64,000 bases of DNA from Paratinospora sagittata (Eukaryota > Streptophyta > Magnoliopsida > Ranunculales > Menispermaceae): positions 38,146,198-38,210,197 of the forward strand of contig CM069592.1 in the NCBI GenBank assembly GCA_035771175.1, in the 5' to 3' direction. Positions within the stretch are counted from its first letter, which is position 1. Every line of letters starts with the position of its first letter. The notes under the pieces were generated by a model. The model did no database searches. It was not told where the DNA came from and saw only the letters and a program-made list of their open reading frames with translations. Positions 36,799-60,165 of this stretch are shown here, piece after piece. A program made the position numbers and the translations under genes.

Positions 36799-38368
36799 AT
36801 CAATCAGAACTCCTCACTCACTGCTGCCGATTGAGCTGACCAGAATTCCTTCAATCAATTCAAAACGTTTCTACTCCACTGCCAAACAATCAAATCTTAG
36901 TGCTAAAACCCTAATAACACTCATCTACAAGTCTGAAATGAGAATTTTTCCAAATTAATAGGTTTATTAGTGAACAAGAAGAAGATTAGGGCATCGATTA
37001 GTATATGATTGGCGCGTCAATTTGCATTAGAGATTTGAAGAAGAAGAAGAAGAATACCTTTTTCCTCTGCCGTAGGCTTCTCTTCAAATTTTTGTAGTGA
37101 TTTTAACTGGTTACCGATTTATGTCATTCTATTTTGAATATAAATGAGAGCGTTCTACTCTCTTTTTTTTAACAAATTCTTTTTTTATTTTTTATTTTTT
37201 GTCAAAGAACAAATTCTACTTTTAAATCTTAGTAAATATAAGATTAAGAAATAATAATATTTATTAAAACATGTATAGTTACGTAGTTATCTGTTATATA
37301 GTAAGATCTATTTTTTTAGTTTTCTCATACGAGATTAAACTAATTTGCACATTATCCAACACTTTTTTTTTTGGTTTTCCACTCGGTATTCATGGCCTTG
37401 GGGTGAGACTAATTTACGTTTGAACACTACAAGAGCAAGAGCGACTCTTCTCAAATGGGTACGAATTTCGATTCTGAGACTTTCATTTCTCAACCACCTT
37501 TAACACAGACCTCCAATTATTCCTCAACCACCTTTAACACAGACCTCCAATTATCTATACTGCACCACGTTGAATTCTACACAACTTTTATACATATCAA
37601 CTAAGTTACGTTAACTTTAATTTCTCATTCATATAAAAATAAATGTAGCCAACTTGATTCCACCTTAAATCACCCAAAATCAGAAATGAGTTTCACTCAA
37701 AGTTGGTGAAAAATCATATTGGAATACCTATTTTTCCTATTGGAAGGAGACTACTAGCTCAGGCAGATGTTATCCATGCCATTCTTTCAATCACGATGAA
37801 GCTACCGCAGAAAATTTACAAGAATTATTAGATTGCTTGAACAATCCAATCGAGCATACATTTGACCAAAAGAATTGAATTCAATAGTGAAGTCTGGAAC
37901 CAAATGTCATAAGGGTGATCTTGAAATAATTGAAATTGATGATTTCTACAGTTAAAAATTTCGGTAGAACAAACACAATAAGTTTGAAGCAACATAATGA
38001 ATCCCTGGTTGCTAAACAGCAGCTACGCATAAAACAGAAAACTCTCATTCCATCATAAAGAGTAGGTTCCAATACAAATTTCTTGAATCTAGTACACTGC
38101 AAAGGCCACATCTTGTAGAAATAAAAGCATCAATTTCACATAAGACTTTCTATAAGCATTTTTTCATGTTGCTAATTCAATATCTATGTGGCCAATGTAC
38201 TGAAAGGCGGCAGCTTCGACCAGATCAGCCATTATAGCAATTTGAAGCATCAATATTGATCTGGAATTATATAAACCTTAGAGCTGATTGACTGAAATGC
38301 TTAGTGCCCTCTGTTGCTGACACATATATTGAAAGACGGTAACATTCGTCAATTCTTCCTCTTGCAGT
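36799..38368. other. Intergenic region between RNJ and PRP16 (PRP16 promoter side)
   Basis: The part just above 36798 should hold the PRP16 5' UTR and promoter; an aagaagaagaagaagaa tract near 37030-37055 fits a CT-rich minus-strand leader. About 37370-37560 holds a dispersed repeat with a recent 34-bp tandem duplication. The region above 38100 probably contains the RNJ 3' UTR. No further gene was seen. Confidence 0.5.
37488..37554. repeat. Near-perfect 34-bp tandem duplication
   Basis: Two adjacent copies containing 'tcaaccacctttaacacaga' and 'cctccaattat' (37488-37520 and 37521-37554) differ only by about one base, so the duplication is young. Confidence 0.9.
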
Positions 38369-49657
<11,289 letters not shown>

Positions 49658-49719
49658 TTTTCTAAAACAGCAGTAGCTACTCCAGTAGTAGCAGAGACTC
49701 TTACGAAGAAAAGCAAATG

Positions 49720-49721
49720 AA

Positions 49722-49752
<31 letters not shown>
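49720..49752. repeat. (AAT)n microsatellite in the likely RNJ 5' leader
   Basis: About 11 units, lying 63-95 bp upstream of the RNJ start codon, so it is probably transcribed. Confidence 0.85.
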
Positions 49753-49753
<1 letters not shown>

Positions 49754-50600
49754 CCTAAGAACAGAAACCCTATACCAAGAACTGAAGGTTCAAAACGCAA
49801 TAGAAAACCCTAAAAAAATGTGTGTGTTTTCGGTGAGATTTGGAAACTCGCTACTCGAAGCGGGAAATGAGAAGTGAGTGAGTGTGTGAGCGTTCAGTGT
49901 GGAGGAGATTTTTGTATGAACCGGAAAACAAAACAAAAAAATATCTTCTTTTTCTTATCGTTTAACAAAGACGACGAATTACAAGTGTGAAGGGTAAGAG
50001 CACGTGCGAGTGAGCGGTCTGAATGAACCGTGGTTCACAATTTTTTGATTTCTGCCCATAGTCTGATTACTCAATGATAGCTTTGATTATTTATTATGCA
50101 TTAAATTATTGAGTTCTAAAGGTCTCTAGGTCTTGATGTGAATTGGATCCGGTGTGGTGTTGTAGGTTAGATCGTTCAATGTCTCATTCTCTATAATCTC
50201 ATAATAATTCAAAAAAAGAAATGTATAGTGTGTATGCAAAGTTTAGTCTCACATCACCTGCACGACTCTACCACGTTAGGCTTATATTTTTCGTTTGCAC
50301 CTCTCAAAATTAAGATCTTTTTGGCATGGAATTCGATGGGTCTCTAGCTTTAGTTGTAGAATTGGATTTACGGTGTTGTGGGGTTAGATCGATCAATGTC
50401 TCATTCTCTATTGTCTCCTAATAATTAAAAAAAAAAAAAAAAAGAGTCCTTAGAAATTTAAGTTTTCAATCTCAACCAATATAATTTGAGAGAAAATTGA
50501 TTAGGATAGTTTAGACATATATAATAAATATCATCAAATGCATTAATTAATTAAGAATACTGAGATGTTAATAATTAGATATAATTAAGAGATCAAAAAA

Positions 50601-50825
50601 GCCAATGCAGTGTTGGTTCAATAGTTCAAGGCTGAAAAACTTTATCCCCTTGGAGCTCGAAGGTCATTGGTTCGATTCTCTGACCATATTAGTTCAGTCA
50701 ATAATTTTTAATTTTATCATCCTTAATAAATCCTTCATTGGTATCAGATTAGCCCGCGTATATTATCTCATCCCCAAATCCTACAATGACAAGAGTCTCA
50801 TGCACTAGAGGCGACTATTTTTTAA
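50601..50825 (+). mobile_element. tRNA-derived SINE
   Basis: An A-box-like segment (gttggttcaatagttcaagg) and a B box (ggttcgattctc) are spaced like a tRNA-type promoter. The 3' body contains 'aatcctacaatgacaagagt' and 'ctcatgcact' and runs into a T-rich end. The 3' body is shared with fragments near 34549 and 42637. Confidence 0.6.
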
Positions 50826-51081
50826 CACAGCTATAGATGTGGCATTGATTAAATATATTTTGGGAAAGCTTCATATAGATGAAATTGACAAAATTGCACG
50901 AGCTTCCCCTTCTTTTGGCAAAAGCTGGTATGAAACTGACTTAAAAAGTTTCAATAAAATTAGGAACTTCAAAAGTATGGAATGTTACAGAATCAACCAT
51001 CACAACCCAACCTTTGTTTCTTCAAACATTTGGACACTTACACAAATGAGTTAAAGAGTTCCTTGCCATTCCAAAGAACTT

Positions 51082-54000
51082 TTATGCTACTGTAGCATTT
51101 TTGGGAAACCATGCCAGCCCTGGTTGCAAGCACTGCTGCTTTGCATCTTCGAATGGAATTATAGGTCCCAGAAAAATTCGCCACAAGTCTAGTATTATTG
51201 TCACGAGCATAGCAGCGCCCAAAGCATCAACAGCCACCCTCGGCAAGTCCCATGGATCACCAGGCTTCTCATCGATCCTGTTTTTTAAGGTTGGCTCAGT
51301 TCAAGAAATTCAGAAATAGTATAGAATCGTGCATAAACTCTTCTGTGAATAGATTTTTGTGGGGTACGTATGGATCGAAATAATAGCTCAACATTGGATA
51401 TGAACAAGTTCATCATATAAAATATAAGTAGGGATCTCATCCTCATTAGTACCAAGGCCTTTTGGAGTAAACCCCACACCTAGGCCCAAAAGTAATTAAG
51501 TTAGGGACAATATCGGAATTAGTCAAGATCCACGCCTGCCTAACAATTTAAATATAATGGAGGCAGCTCGAATAAATTCTCCAGGTCATGTGACGGACAC
51601 ATGATTAACAATTCAAGGCGCGAAAGAACAAGAACTTAACATCCCAGGTTTGAGTCCTTATTTTGCTTGACAAAAACCGTAATATAGTATAGAGTAACAG
51701 TAAAGAATCAAATGCTTACCTCAAAAACATTGGGAAGCTTACGATAAAATAGATTGCATAGAACAAGGATCCCACTTTGTACATTGATGCCCGGTCCACA
51801 AACTGATAATATGGGAACTGCAGGTGTTCAAACAAAGTTCATGAGTGTTATAAGACATCAGTAAGTATTAAATCTTTACTCACACCACAAGCACAAATAA
51901 TTCTTGCAGCAATAGCCTTAAGACTTGAAAAGAAAAACATCAGTTGCAATAGAGTTGGGTCAAATCCAGGCATTAACAAAGAACCGTGTCAATTTCCAAC
52001 TAGTGATAAATCACAAATCTTAGCAATTTTACTGCATTCTGCTGACCCAAAGAAATTTGGTTTGGTTTGCATATAACATGTAGTTTTAATACAGCAGATT
52101 TCCAAATCTAATGGTCCAACACATGATCCTGAGAGCATTTTGACTGGTATATCAAACTTAATTAATAAACATGAGGCATCAAGACAATCTGACAAAAGTA
52201 GTTATAGTCTAAATAGCAGCACATGAAAAGCTTTCACAATCAAAGACCTGCATATGGCTACATGATTGACATGATCATTGAAATCAACAGTTAAAACCTC
52301 ATTGGAATTATAATACCCTATCTTTCCATTCAGCAACGTAATTTTTCTTTTTCTTTTTCATTGGAAGCTATTTGCAAATAGAAATTGGCTACAAATCCTA
52401 ATAGTCCCATGGCTTTTATGATTTTGATCCTTCAGTTGCTGTAATGCCATGTATCCAACTTCTAGTTAAATCACCTTTGGGAGAGCATTTCTTGAAGAGA
52501 ATAGAGATGGTGTTAAAGTAGCTACGGACTATGATATGACACCTAAATCTGAGGACAGGAGTAAATCATACTAAGACCACCAATCCACTTCAAAATTCAA
52601 AATTGTTTTCAAACCTGTATTGGTCAGTTTGTCAGTAAACATTTCTTTATGGACACCAAAATGCAATATTAATCCCACGCAACCACTGAATCTCCCATTT
52701 TCACACTGCTTGTTTACATTGGAGCTTGCATTGCCATGTCAATCTATAATCTATGTTGTTAATAATTTTTCTTTCTTTATTTTTGAAAAAAAAAAAAGCT
52801 AAACAATAGCAAATAATATGCGAGGTAATACATCAGGAGGCATAACTGTCCATTATACATTCAATCGGTTACATGTTTAAACATGCAATACTTCACCACC
52901 AGGCAAGATATAGATTAAATGGCTAGCAGTGACCAAGTACAAAGACCAAGACATCAAATGCAGCTAAAATGATTAACCCAAAGTAAAAAATTAACTATTT
53001 TGATGCCAGTAATAAAAACGATAAAACTAAGACAAAAATAAGCAGGATATCACGTGAGCACGTACATTAGATATGGCAATAGTTTCCAGGTAGGCTATGA
53101 AGTAAGAAAGAGCCAAAATCCATGCAGCCTCAGTAGCCCATCGCACAGACTCTGGTAATCCAGCAATTGAATGACGTAGTCTGCGAAGTGTCAAGTTTGA
53201 TGCAACATGGTAAAACAAGAAGCAAACATGAGTGAGAAGGAAAGTTGTGTGAGGTACCTGCACATAACAAACAGGATTAGAAAGAACATGAATGCATATC
53301 ACTAAGCCTAGGAAGTTAAATGCATGGCTATGAGGACAAATTACACACTAGCATACAGTGCATGTTATTGCAGGTTGCGAACATGGCTGGCAGCTTGTAA
53401 AATTTGTAGTGAATAAATTGTAATCAAAGCAATAAATCAATAAGATTAAGTGTTTGATATGAGTGTCAAAAAAGGTTTTTTATAAAAATATGATTAAATT
53501 ATGGATGTTGGCATGCGCAGAAGATAACTAATAGGCTTTAATGCTGCAAGCATAACATAAAGTGTCAAAATGCATGATGGGTCGCTTGGAACCAAAACCA
53601 ATCAACTTTTTTCTTCTCTGCACGACCCATCAGATCTGTGGAATTGATAAATTCATGCATAATTCAGGTATTACAAATGTAATTCTGCATGGGAAAAGCA
53701 AATACGATCTCAAAATTCAAAAAGGCAAACCTTTCAGATTCTTTTCAATCGCCAAATTATTCGTGTATTTTTTTTCCAATCAAGGCTAAGCTGTTTATAA
53801 AATAGCATCTTATAAAGTCAAATTTACAAAAGGGAAAAAGGTTAACCATTTAATCAACCAAAACATGTGCTGGCCCATTTTTGCTCGATGACTGCTGTTT
53901 TAATTTTTTGCCAGATTTTAAAGCTATTTATCAAGGAAAATCACAAGTCAACAAGAATCTTTCTCTTAACTAAATATCAGGTATATTCTAACTTAACAGT

Positions 54001-57000
54001 CAACTATGACTTGGAAATTCAATAATATAAAAACACAGAAGCTACTATTTCCAGGATAATCCAGAAAATGTTTGACATTTATCCAAAGAAAAAAGGATAC
54101 GTAATGCACAAGTCTCCCACCATTGCATGTTCTAGAAAAGGGACAAGATAGACAACCTTACCTCTGCATTGGAGACCATATTCGAATCCAGACCTCCAAA
54201 TAAAGTAGAAATAATGCATGACTTATACATACATGGTGACATATAAAGTATTAATTGGACAAACACAACATCATCATAGTCCAACTATGTTTATATATCT
54301 TGCTTTACAAACTCATAATCAGTCTTCACATATCCGGCTTTTATTGCTTCTTCCTTTCCCAAATCTTCTTCACTTTTGTTCAACATTCCCAAAATATTTT
54401 TGTACAAATTCACTGCAACAAAATTTGTCGCTTCTCGACCTCCATGCCCACCGTAACCCCCAAAAGTCTAAATTTCACAAAAATTAAAAAGAAAAATCCA
54501 TTAAATCTTATTCTTCTTCCTAAAGGCATGTTGATGTTTTCTCTCTAACAATAAATTTAGCCCCGTTAATACCCAGAAAAGCCTGCTCAGACTCTAATTC
54601 ACTAAACAAAAATTAAAAACCAGCTCCTCAAAATCAATAATTTATAGTTCCTAGAGTCCAAGCAAGCTTTTTTGGTTATTAATTAGATAAACTTTATAGT
54701 TAGAAAGAAAGTGTGCCTTTAGGAACAAGAATAAGATTGAACGGAATATCTTTTCCATCTTGTGAAATTCAGAGTTTTTTGGGGTTTATGATATGCATGT
54801 AGGTCGAAAAGCAGCAAATTTTGTTGCAGAGAATTTGTATGAAAATATTCTGGGAATGCTGGACAAAAGTGAAGGGGATTTGGGAAAGGAAGAAGCTATA
54901 ATAGCTGGATACCTGAAGACTGATGATGAATTTGTAAAGAAACATAAACACAGTTGGACTTCGATGATATTATGTCTGCCCTATTAACAGTAAGATTATG
55001 CCCACTATATAATCTTGGGAACATTTGGTTTTCACAAATTCACTACGACGGGGGCATTCAATGTCCATAGGTGTTCATGGGTTTTGCAACTACCACATTA
55101 ACAGTAAATTCTTCATTTTTGTGAAGAAAAAGTGCATATTTACATAAACCTCTCATTCAAATGTTTTATACCCTATATGTTCCCACCGAAATGGAACTCA
55201 CAGATTCCATCTGTACTTAATTGATATCACCAAATTCTCTTAAGATCCATTGCATTGGGCCAACTATTACCACCCCATTGTAGTAACAAAGGTGCAGTAG
55301 TCTAGTAGAGCAACTACATTGCTAGCAAAATTAAGGTATTAAACAAACCAATACATATCCTACTGGTAAGTGGTAGTCATCTTGTAATTGCATATTTCTT
55401 TAGTTTCAATGATTTATAATGTTGTTGAAATCTAGGTTGCAGCATTTTTCTTATAGTTTATATAGAGGTGCCTACTAAAAAATGCTAATGGAATAGAGAA
55501 CTTGTTGTAAGCATGTCTGGCAAAACACTTAAAAGTGTTTTTTTCCTTTTTTAAACATTATGTTTGTCAAATTGCTGAAGTTGCAGAAGCAGAGAAAAAA
55601 AGAGATTGCAGAACATCAGATTTTTCCAAACATTTAAAATTGTTTATTTTAAGCAGCAGCTAAACTTAACAATAGAACATCAAAATGGTTTATAATTTAA
55701 ATAAAAAAATCCAAACATAAATTTTATCACCAACTACACAAACAAAATGCTGTTTGACCTTGTTTTTATAACTCTATGTGGCTTCCGTGAAGGAAATGTA
55801 TTTCAACTGTGCTATAATTTTTATCAGAAGAAAATTCACATCTGAATACCTTCCCATTCTTCCCTTTTTAATTCAATACTTCCAAAAATCTCCTGTTTTA
55901 TTAAACAAAAAAAAAAGGTACAAACAGAGTCCTTATTTAGTGATCTACTTGGGAACTACAAAGTACAAACGCTAGCTTGATTCATCCACTTGAAAAACCT
56001 ATTTTTGAAGGATTGGCGATGAACACATTAAATCCAAACAATCTACTAAAAGTCTCATATATCTTTTCTTGCCAACATATTTTGAGGTAGCAGATAACTG
56101 CTAGTTACCAAATATTTTTCCACACAACAATGCATCCAAAGCCCAAACATCATAAAACTGCCTTATTATTCTTATATCACATTGTGACCTAGAGATCATG
56201 GGTTTGAGTTCATAAACAGCTATCGGATGTAGAGAGATAAGGCTGTATAACATTGTGCGTTGGTTATGATTTCTTTTGTTTGTACATTGCATAGCCTTGC
56301 ACATTAAAGAGGATACTTCAATGGGGACTGATATGTTCCAAACTCATTTAGCCCAACCTACTTTCAAACATATAGCATGTGAACCTCCAAGCTGATCAAA
56401 TAGAATACTCCCCCTTGATGATTTTAAACCACATTTTCAAGTTTCTACCGCATTATTTGCATTTTTTGCCCATTACTCTAATAAATCCAATCATCAGTTT
56501 AAAGTAAATACAGCCCACAATTCTTCTTCTACAGGCACATATAGTAACAAGTTGAGAAAAATTAAATCAGAGTAACAAAATTGAATTTGCATACCTTACA
56601 GCAAAAACAACAAAAAGCTTTATTATAAAATGTATAAAGTATAAGCAACAGCATTCAGAATTATATGACTCAATATTTAGATAAATGCATACCAGCCCAA
56701 TAAACAAAAATAGAAGCTTTATGAGTAAGCATCAAACTTGCAATAGAGACCATCTTATGGTAACACTTAAAGCTCAACTACAACACTGAATAACATATAA
56801 TCATCAATCGGGTATGAAGAAAAATTATCCCTATGAACAATATCAAAGTTCAAAAACACCCAATGAATGTTTTCCTGTTGCTTACATTATTCATCCTCCA
56901 TGAAGGGAAGGTATATGAAGCTCCCAATACTGTGAAAAAGTAATGTGTCCAAAAGTAGTTCCCAACATAGCTGAAGATTATAATCCAGAGACTAGCCTGA

Positions 57001-58986
57001 CACGAGAACAACAAACTAAAGTTCAGCTCGTGTAAAGTCTTCTTGGAAAGATTTTCTGAAAAGCAGTAGGATGTTGCAATTAAACATCCGAGCATACTGG
57101 AGGCATAAATTTGAAAAAAAATCATTAATACTGGCAGCACTTTCTTGTGTATACATGACAATAATATGACTGGAAAGCTCATCTTCAACATGTTGAACTT
57201 TGGTGTCATTTGTGAACCAAAAATGAGTCAAATTGAAACAAACTATACCCACCCCAAAGTGAATATCAGGGCACAATCCTCTACTAAAATGATTAATCAT
57301 GGCTTCAGTGACTGAAATAAAGAAGTGACAATGATATGCAATCATGTAGCATAAGCCCCTAGATCAATGGTCTTCACCATTCAATAGCATTCTGCCTGTG
57401 AATAGGTACATAGGAACTTCACAATGGGAAGTGCATACCTTTACCCAATAGCGTTTCTTCAAACATATGCCTTCATCAACCTAAAAAAAAAAAAAAAAAT
57501 TCTCAAAAAAAAATATATAACAATAACAATTGCGAAGGTTTACGGGTACCAAATAAACATTGGCCACGATATTGCAGTTACCGCAACGTGTACAATATCC
57601 AAAGAAACTAATAAGCGAATAAGCGTATATCCTTTCAGCTACATGCACAAATTACTTTATCAACCACTCCAAAGCAACTTTCGTAATTTGAATCGCTGGA
57701 GGATGCTTGCAATGGTAAATAGTTTAAGAAAGAGTTCATTTTGAAGAAGATAATAGCAAGACATAAACTTGTATTAGTAATTTGCTGAGAGATTCACCTT
57801 CCCTACAATAAGAAGAGGTATCAAGAAAGAGGGAACTGCCGAAATCAACCCTACAAGCAAGTATTCCAACTCGGTAAATCTCTGTCGGCCATCAAAGAAA
57901 ACACACATTAAATTCTTATAATTAGAAATAGAAATAGGGAAAACTATAGTTTAAGAAAGTCATCCAAGTAAGAAAAAAAACACTTAATCTAACACTATAA
58001 AAGCCTCTATACCCGACTCATTTACTTCATAATGCATCAACAACAACAGTATAAAGTCTTGGTCCAACTATCTGAAGTTGGCCACACAAGTTATTCTATT
58101 TCAATAATTTCAACTCAACTCAACTAAGTTTTTTTCCAACTATATGGGGTTGGGAATCTGATTTAGTATATTCATGTCATAGTTGATTTGACAAAGTTTT
58201 ATGCTAATTGTCTACTACCTAATGCAACCTCCTCCTTTATCCGAGCTTGGGAATGGTTGCGTTTAAAGATATGCAAATAGGCTCAGCACTGGCAGAGTTC
58301 TATTTCAATAACCAATGCTAATATTTTGGATTATATATATATATATAATAAAATAAAATAAAAAAAAGATTATAGAGTTCAACAGATCAAAACCATAAAA
58401 AATAAAAAAAAGTAATTAGCTTTGTGAGACAAGCAAATTCGCATTACATTCATCAAATTCCAACTAACTAATTCAAAACTCAAACTAGTTCCTCAATCTA
58501 CAACTACCAATTTCAAATTTTCATAACACACTCATTATACTTAAACACATTAAACAGAAACAAGTGAAAGAACTGAAAGTAACGAACAATCAAAACCTTC
58601 TTCTTCCACAAGACTAATTTTTTCTTAAAAAAAACCATTAATACACAACAATTTTCACTTCAAAAAAAAATAAAAAAAATAAAAAAGAAATCGAGATAGT
58701 GAATAAAGTTTAAGACCTCGTAGAGCTTGTAGGGAACAATGACTCCAAGACAAAGCGTGAGCCAGAACGGCGTGTACAACAGAAAGAACAATTCCCCCCA
58801 TTTCTTGCTCGGATTTGCAGAAAACCAAAGACTCGTAGAAGTTGAAGTTGATGATGATGATGATGATGGTGATGCAGCTAAACCTGCGCACCCCACGAAC
58901 ACGTTATCAGAACGCATCAAACAAACAGATTCAAAACCCTAATTGAATTCGTTTCAGTGAGAGGTTTTTTGAGTTTTACCGCCCAT
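51082..58986 (-). CDS. CPI1: Cycloeucalenol cycloisomerase
   Basis: Eight coding exons (58980-58986, 58717-58883, 57798-57881, 57439-57480, 56886-56996, 53066-53257, 51720-51817, 51082-51277) give 298 residues, close to the roughly 280 of the Arabidopsis enzyme. CPI1 opens the 9,19-cyclopropane ring of cycloeucalenol to obtusifoliol, a step specific to plant sterol synthesis, and acts in the endoplasmic reticulum membrane. Conserved blocks include NPSKKWGELFFLLYTPFWLT, SYVGNYFWTHYFF, LGASYTFPSWRMNN, FLLTHVCFLFYHVASN and DALGAAMLVTIILDLWR. Several hydrophobic spans fit a polytopic membrane protein. The Ser/Thr-rich N-terminus is longer than in Arabidopsis. The first coding exon contributes only 7 nucleotides (ATG GGC G). 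The exon at 57439-57480 encodes the short VDEGICLKKRYWVK segment. The intron between 53257 and 56886 is 3.6 kb and carries an inverted PP2C gene fragment. Confidence 0.95.
54255..54465 (-). pseudogene. PP2C gene fragment (left arm)
   Basis: On the minus strand (same as CPI1) this arm reads through a GGHGGRE..NFVAVNLY block equivalent to the right arm. The Asp of DGHGG is replaced by Gly here. It differs from the right arm at several codons, so the two copies have diverged since duplication. Confidence 0.75.
54780..54987 (+). pseudogene. PP2C gene fragment (right arm)
   Basis: An open frame resembling the part of a plant clade-type PP2C around the first metal-binding motif. The motif DGHGG is altered to DMHVG, so the Gly-His-Gly context is lost. 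No upstream or downstream PP2C exons are present nearby, and the similarity ends after DDEFVKK. It is oriented opposite to CPI1. Confidence 0.75.
58105..58265 (-). mobile_element. RTE-LINE-like tail fragment in a CPI1 intron
   Basis: The stretch 'aactaagtttttttccaact', then 'atggggttggg', is the complement of the ADPT...GKAF-type 3' tail of plant RTE LINEs. Nearby 'cctcctcctttatccgagct' is a word seen in diverged form near 61115 and 62885 as well. Only fragments remain. Confidence 0.4.
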
Positions 58987-59365
58987 GTTGATGTTGATCT
59001 CGACAGTTGAGCTCAGACCACAGCTGAGAGTGGATCTCGGCAAGAAGATGGTGTAAAAATTGCTAAAGAAGTTCCACTGTTTCTAAAGTGCGCCAGGTGC
59101 GTAGGAGATCAGCTTTTTTTTTTAACACTAAAATGAATTTATAAATGTACAGTATATCAAGCCACTTTTAAAAAAATAATAATAAAGATCATTGTTTGAT
59201 TTAAGATTCTAGGTGCCCAGTTGCCTTCGACATTTACAATATTTGATTTTATTATTTTGCAATGATGTTTGAAACTATAAACAAATTTATATATGAATGA
59301 TAAGATGTATATTAATGTTTATAACTTGGAGATTTTAAGTAAGTCTATGAAATGTTTCCTAAAAA

Positions 59366-59412
59366 TATGGCCAGTTTGGTGCGCTAGATAGGATAAAATT
59401 ATTTTTATAAAA
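59366..59412 (+). mobile_element. Single MITE end
   Basis: 'gtttggtgcgctagatagga' then 'taaaattatttttataaa' matches the terminal repeat of the MITE at 61815-62187. A second end was not found, so this is a fragment. Confidence 0.4.
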
Positions 59413-59675
59413 TTAAATAAAATTATATGACTCAATGTTGTATAATAAATAATTGAATGCGGCCAAATAATATATATATAATGCAAGATCAGTTGTCCAA
59501 CACCGAGAACATAGAATTGAAAGAAAAAGGAATAAAAGGGGAGGAGATGCCCCTTTGAGCTGTGAGCCGAACTGCTTCCTAAGAAAAAAAGAGAGAAATA
59601 ATAAAAAAAGATTTGTTGACATTAAAAATATCGATGTAGTATCGACTTAAGACTTTTTGTACCTAAGTCTAAGTT

Positions 59676-59905
59676 GTGAGACACTCTATGGATGTGATGG
59701 GTACTTCCTACTCGAGCGTACCCTAGTTATAGCATCACATAATATTGTCTCGTCTCGGTATACAGCCCGCCACACAAGGACGTCTCGTACCCTCGGGATC
59801 ATTTATCTACACTGTTCACACATAAATATTGCAGAGCCCTCATTCAGATTCGAACTTCAAACTTCATATAGGTTGATTTCGTAATTCGAGTAGCCACTAA
59901 ACGAA
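59676..59905 (-). mobile_element. tRNA-like SINE, minus orientation (left member of a head-to-head pair)
   Basis: On the minus strand it starts with tagtggctactcgaattacg (A-box-like), then gaagttcgaatct (B-box-like). A body follows with 'acagtgtagataaatgatcc', 'acaatattatgtgatg' and 'cgagtaggaagtacccatca'. The same ordered words occur in the plus-strand copy at 59907-60165. Confidence 0.65.
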
Positions 59906-59906
59906 C

Positions 59907-60165
59907 GGCTCAGTGGTTGCTCGGATTGCGAAATCAATCTATATAGCTCAGCGGTTACTCAGATTGCGAAATCAACCTATGTGAGGTTTGAGGTTCGAAT
60001 TCGAGGGAAGCCTTTCACTGTTCATGTGTAAACAGTGTAGACAAATGATCCTGGAGTACGAGATATCTTTGTGTGGCGGAATGTACACCTGAATAAGACA
60101 ATATTATGTGATGTTATAGCTAAAGTACGTTCGAGTATAAGGTACTCATCACATTTGCGGAGTAC
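59907..60165 (+). mobile_element. tRNA-like SINE, plus orientation, with duplicated head
   Basis: The A-box-like head ggctcagtggttgctcggat occurs twice in tandem (from 59907 and from 59944, unit about 38 bp), followed by the B box gaggttcgaattc and the family body. Together with the minus-strand copy it makes a palindrome with arms of about 230 bp meeting near 59906. Confidence 0.65.

Larger units (their letters stand above)
49658..51081. other. Intergenic region between CPI1 and RNJ
   Basis: It holds the RNJ promoter and leader just above 49657, including an (AAT)n run at 49720-49752 within about 100 bp of the start codon, and the CPI1 3' UTR below 51082. Two diverged direct copies of a segment containing 'gttagatcg.tcaatgtctc' and 'attctctat..tctc.taata' lie at about 50115-50218 and 50330-50440. 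A SINE lies at 50601-50825. Confidence 0.55.
54251..54987. repeat. Inverted repeat of a PP2C phosphatase gene fragment in a CPI1 intron
   Basis: The arms at about 54251-54546 and 54701-54987 are reverse complements of each other with moderate divergence, separated by about 155 bp. The right arm on the plus strand encodes GVYDMHVGRKAANFVAENLY then EEAIIAGYLKTDDEFVKK. The left arm on the minus strand encodes GYGGHGGREATNFVAVNLY then EEAIKAGYVKTDYEFVK. These match the DGHGG motif region and following helix of plant protein phosphatase 2C (GVFDGHGGRKAA.F.AENLY). Both arms keep a largely open frame, but neither is a full gene. A transcript through this region would fold into a long hairpin. Confidence 0.8.

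Noticed and set aside
55500..55760. Possible MITE in a CPI1 intron
   Set aside because: 'aaaacacttaaaagtgtttt' is a local palindrome, but matching outer ends and a TSD could not be found.
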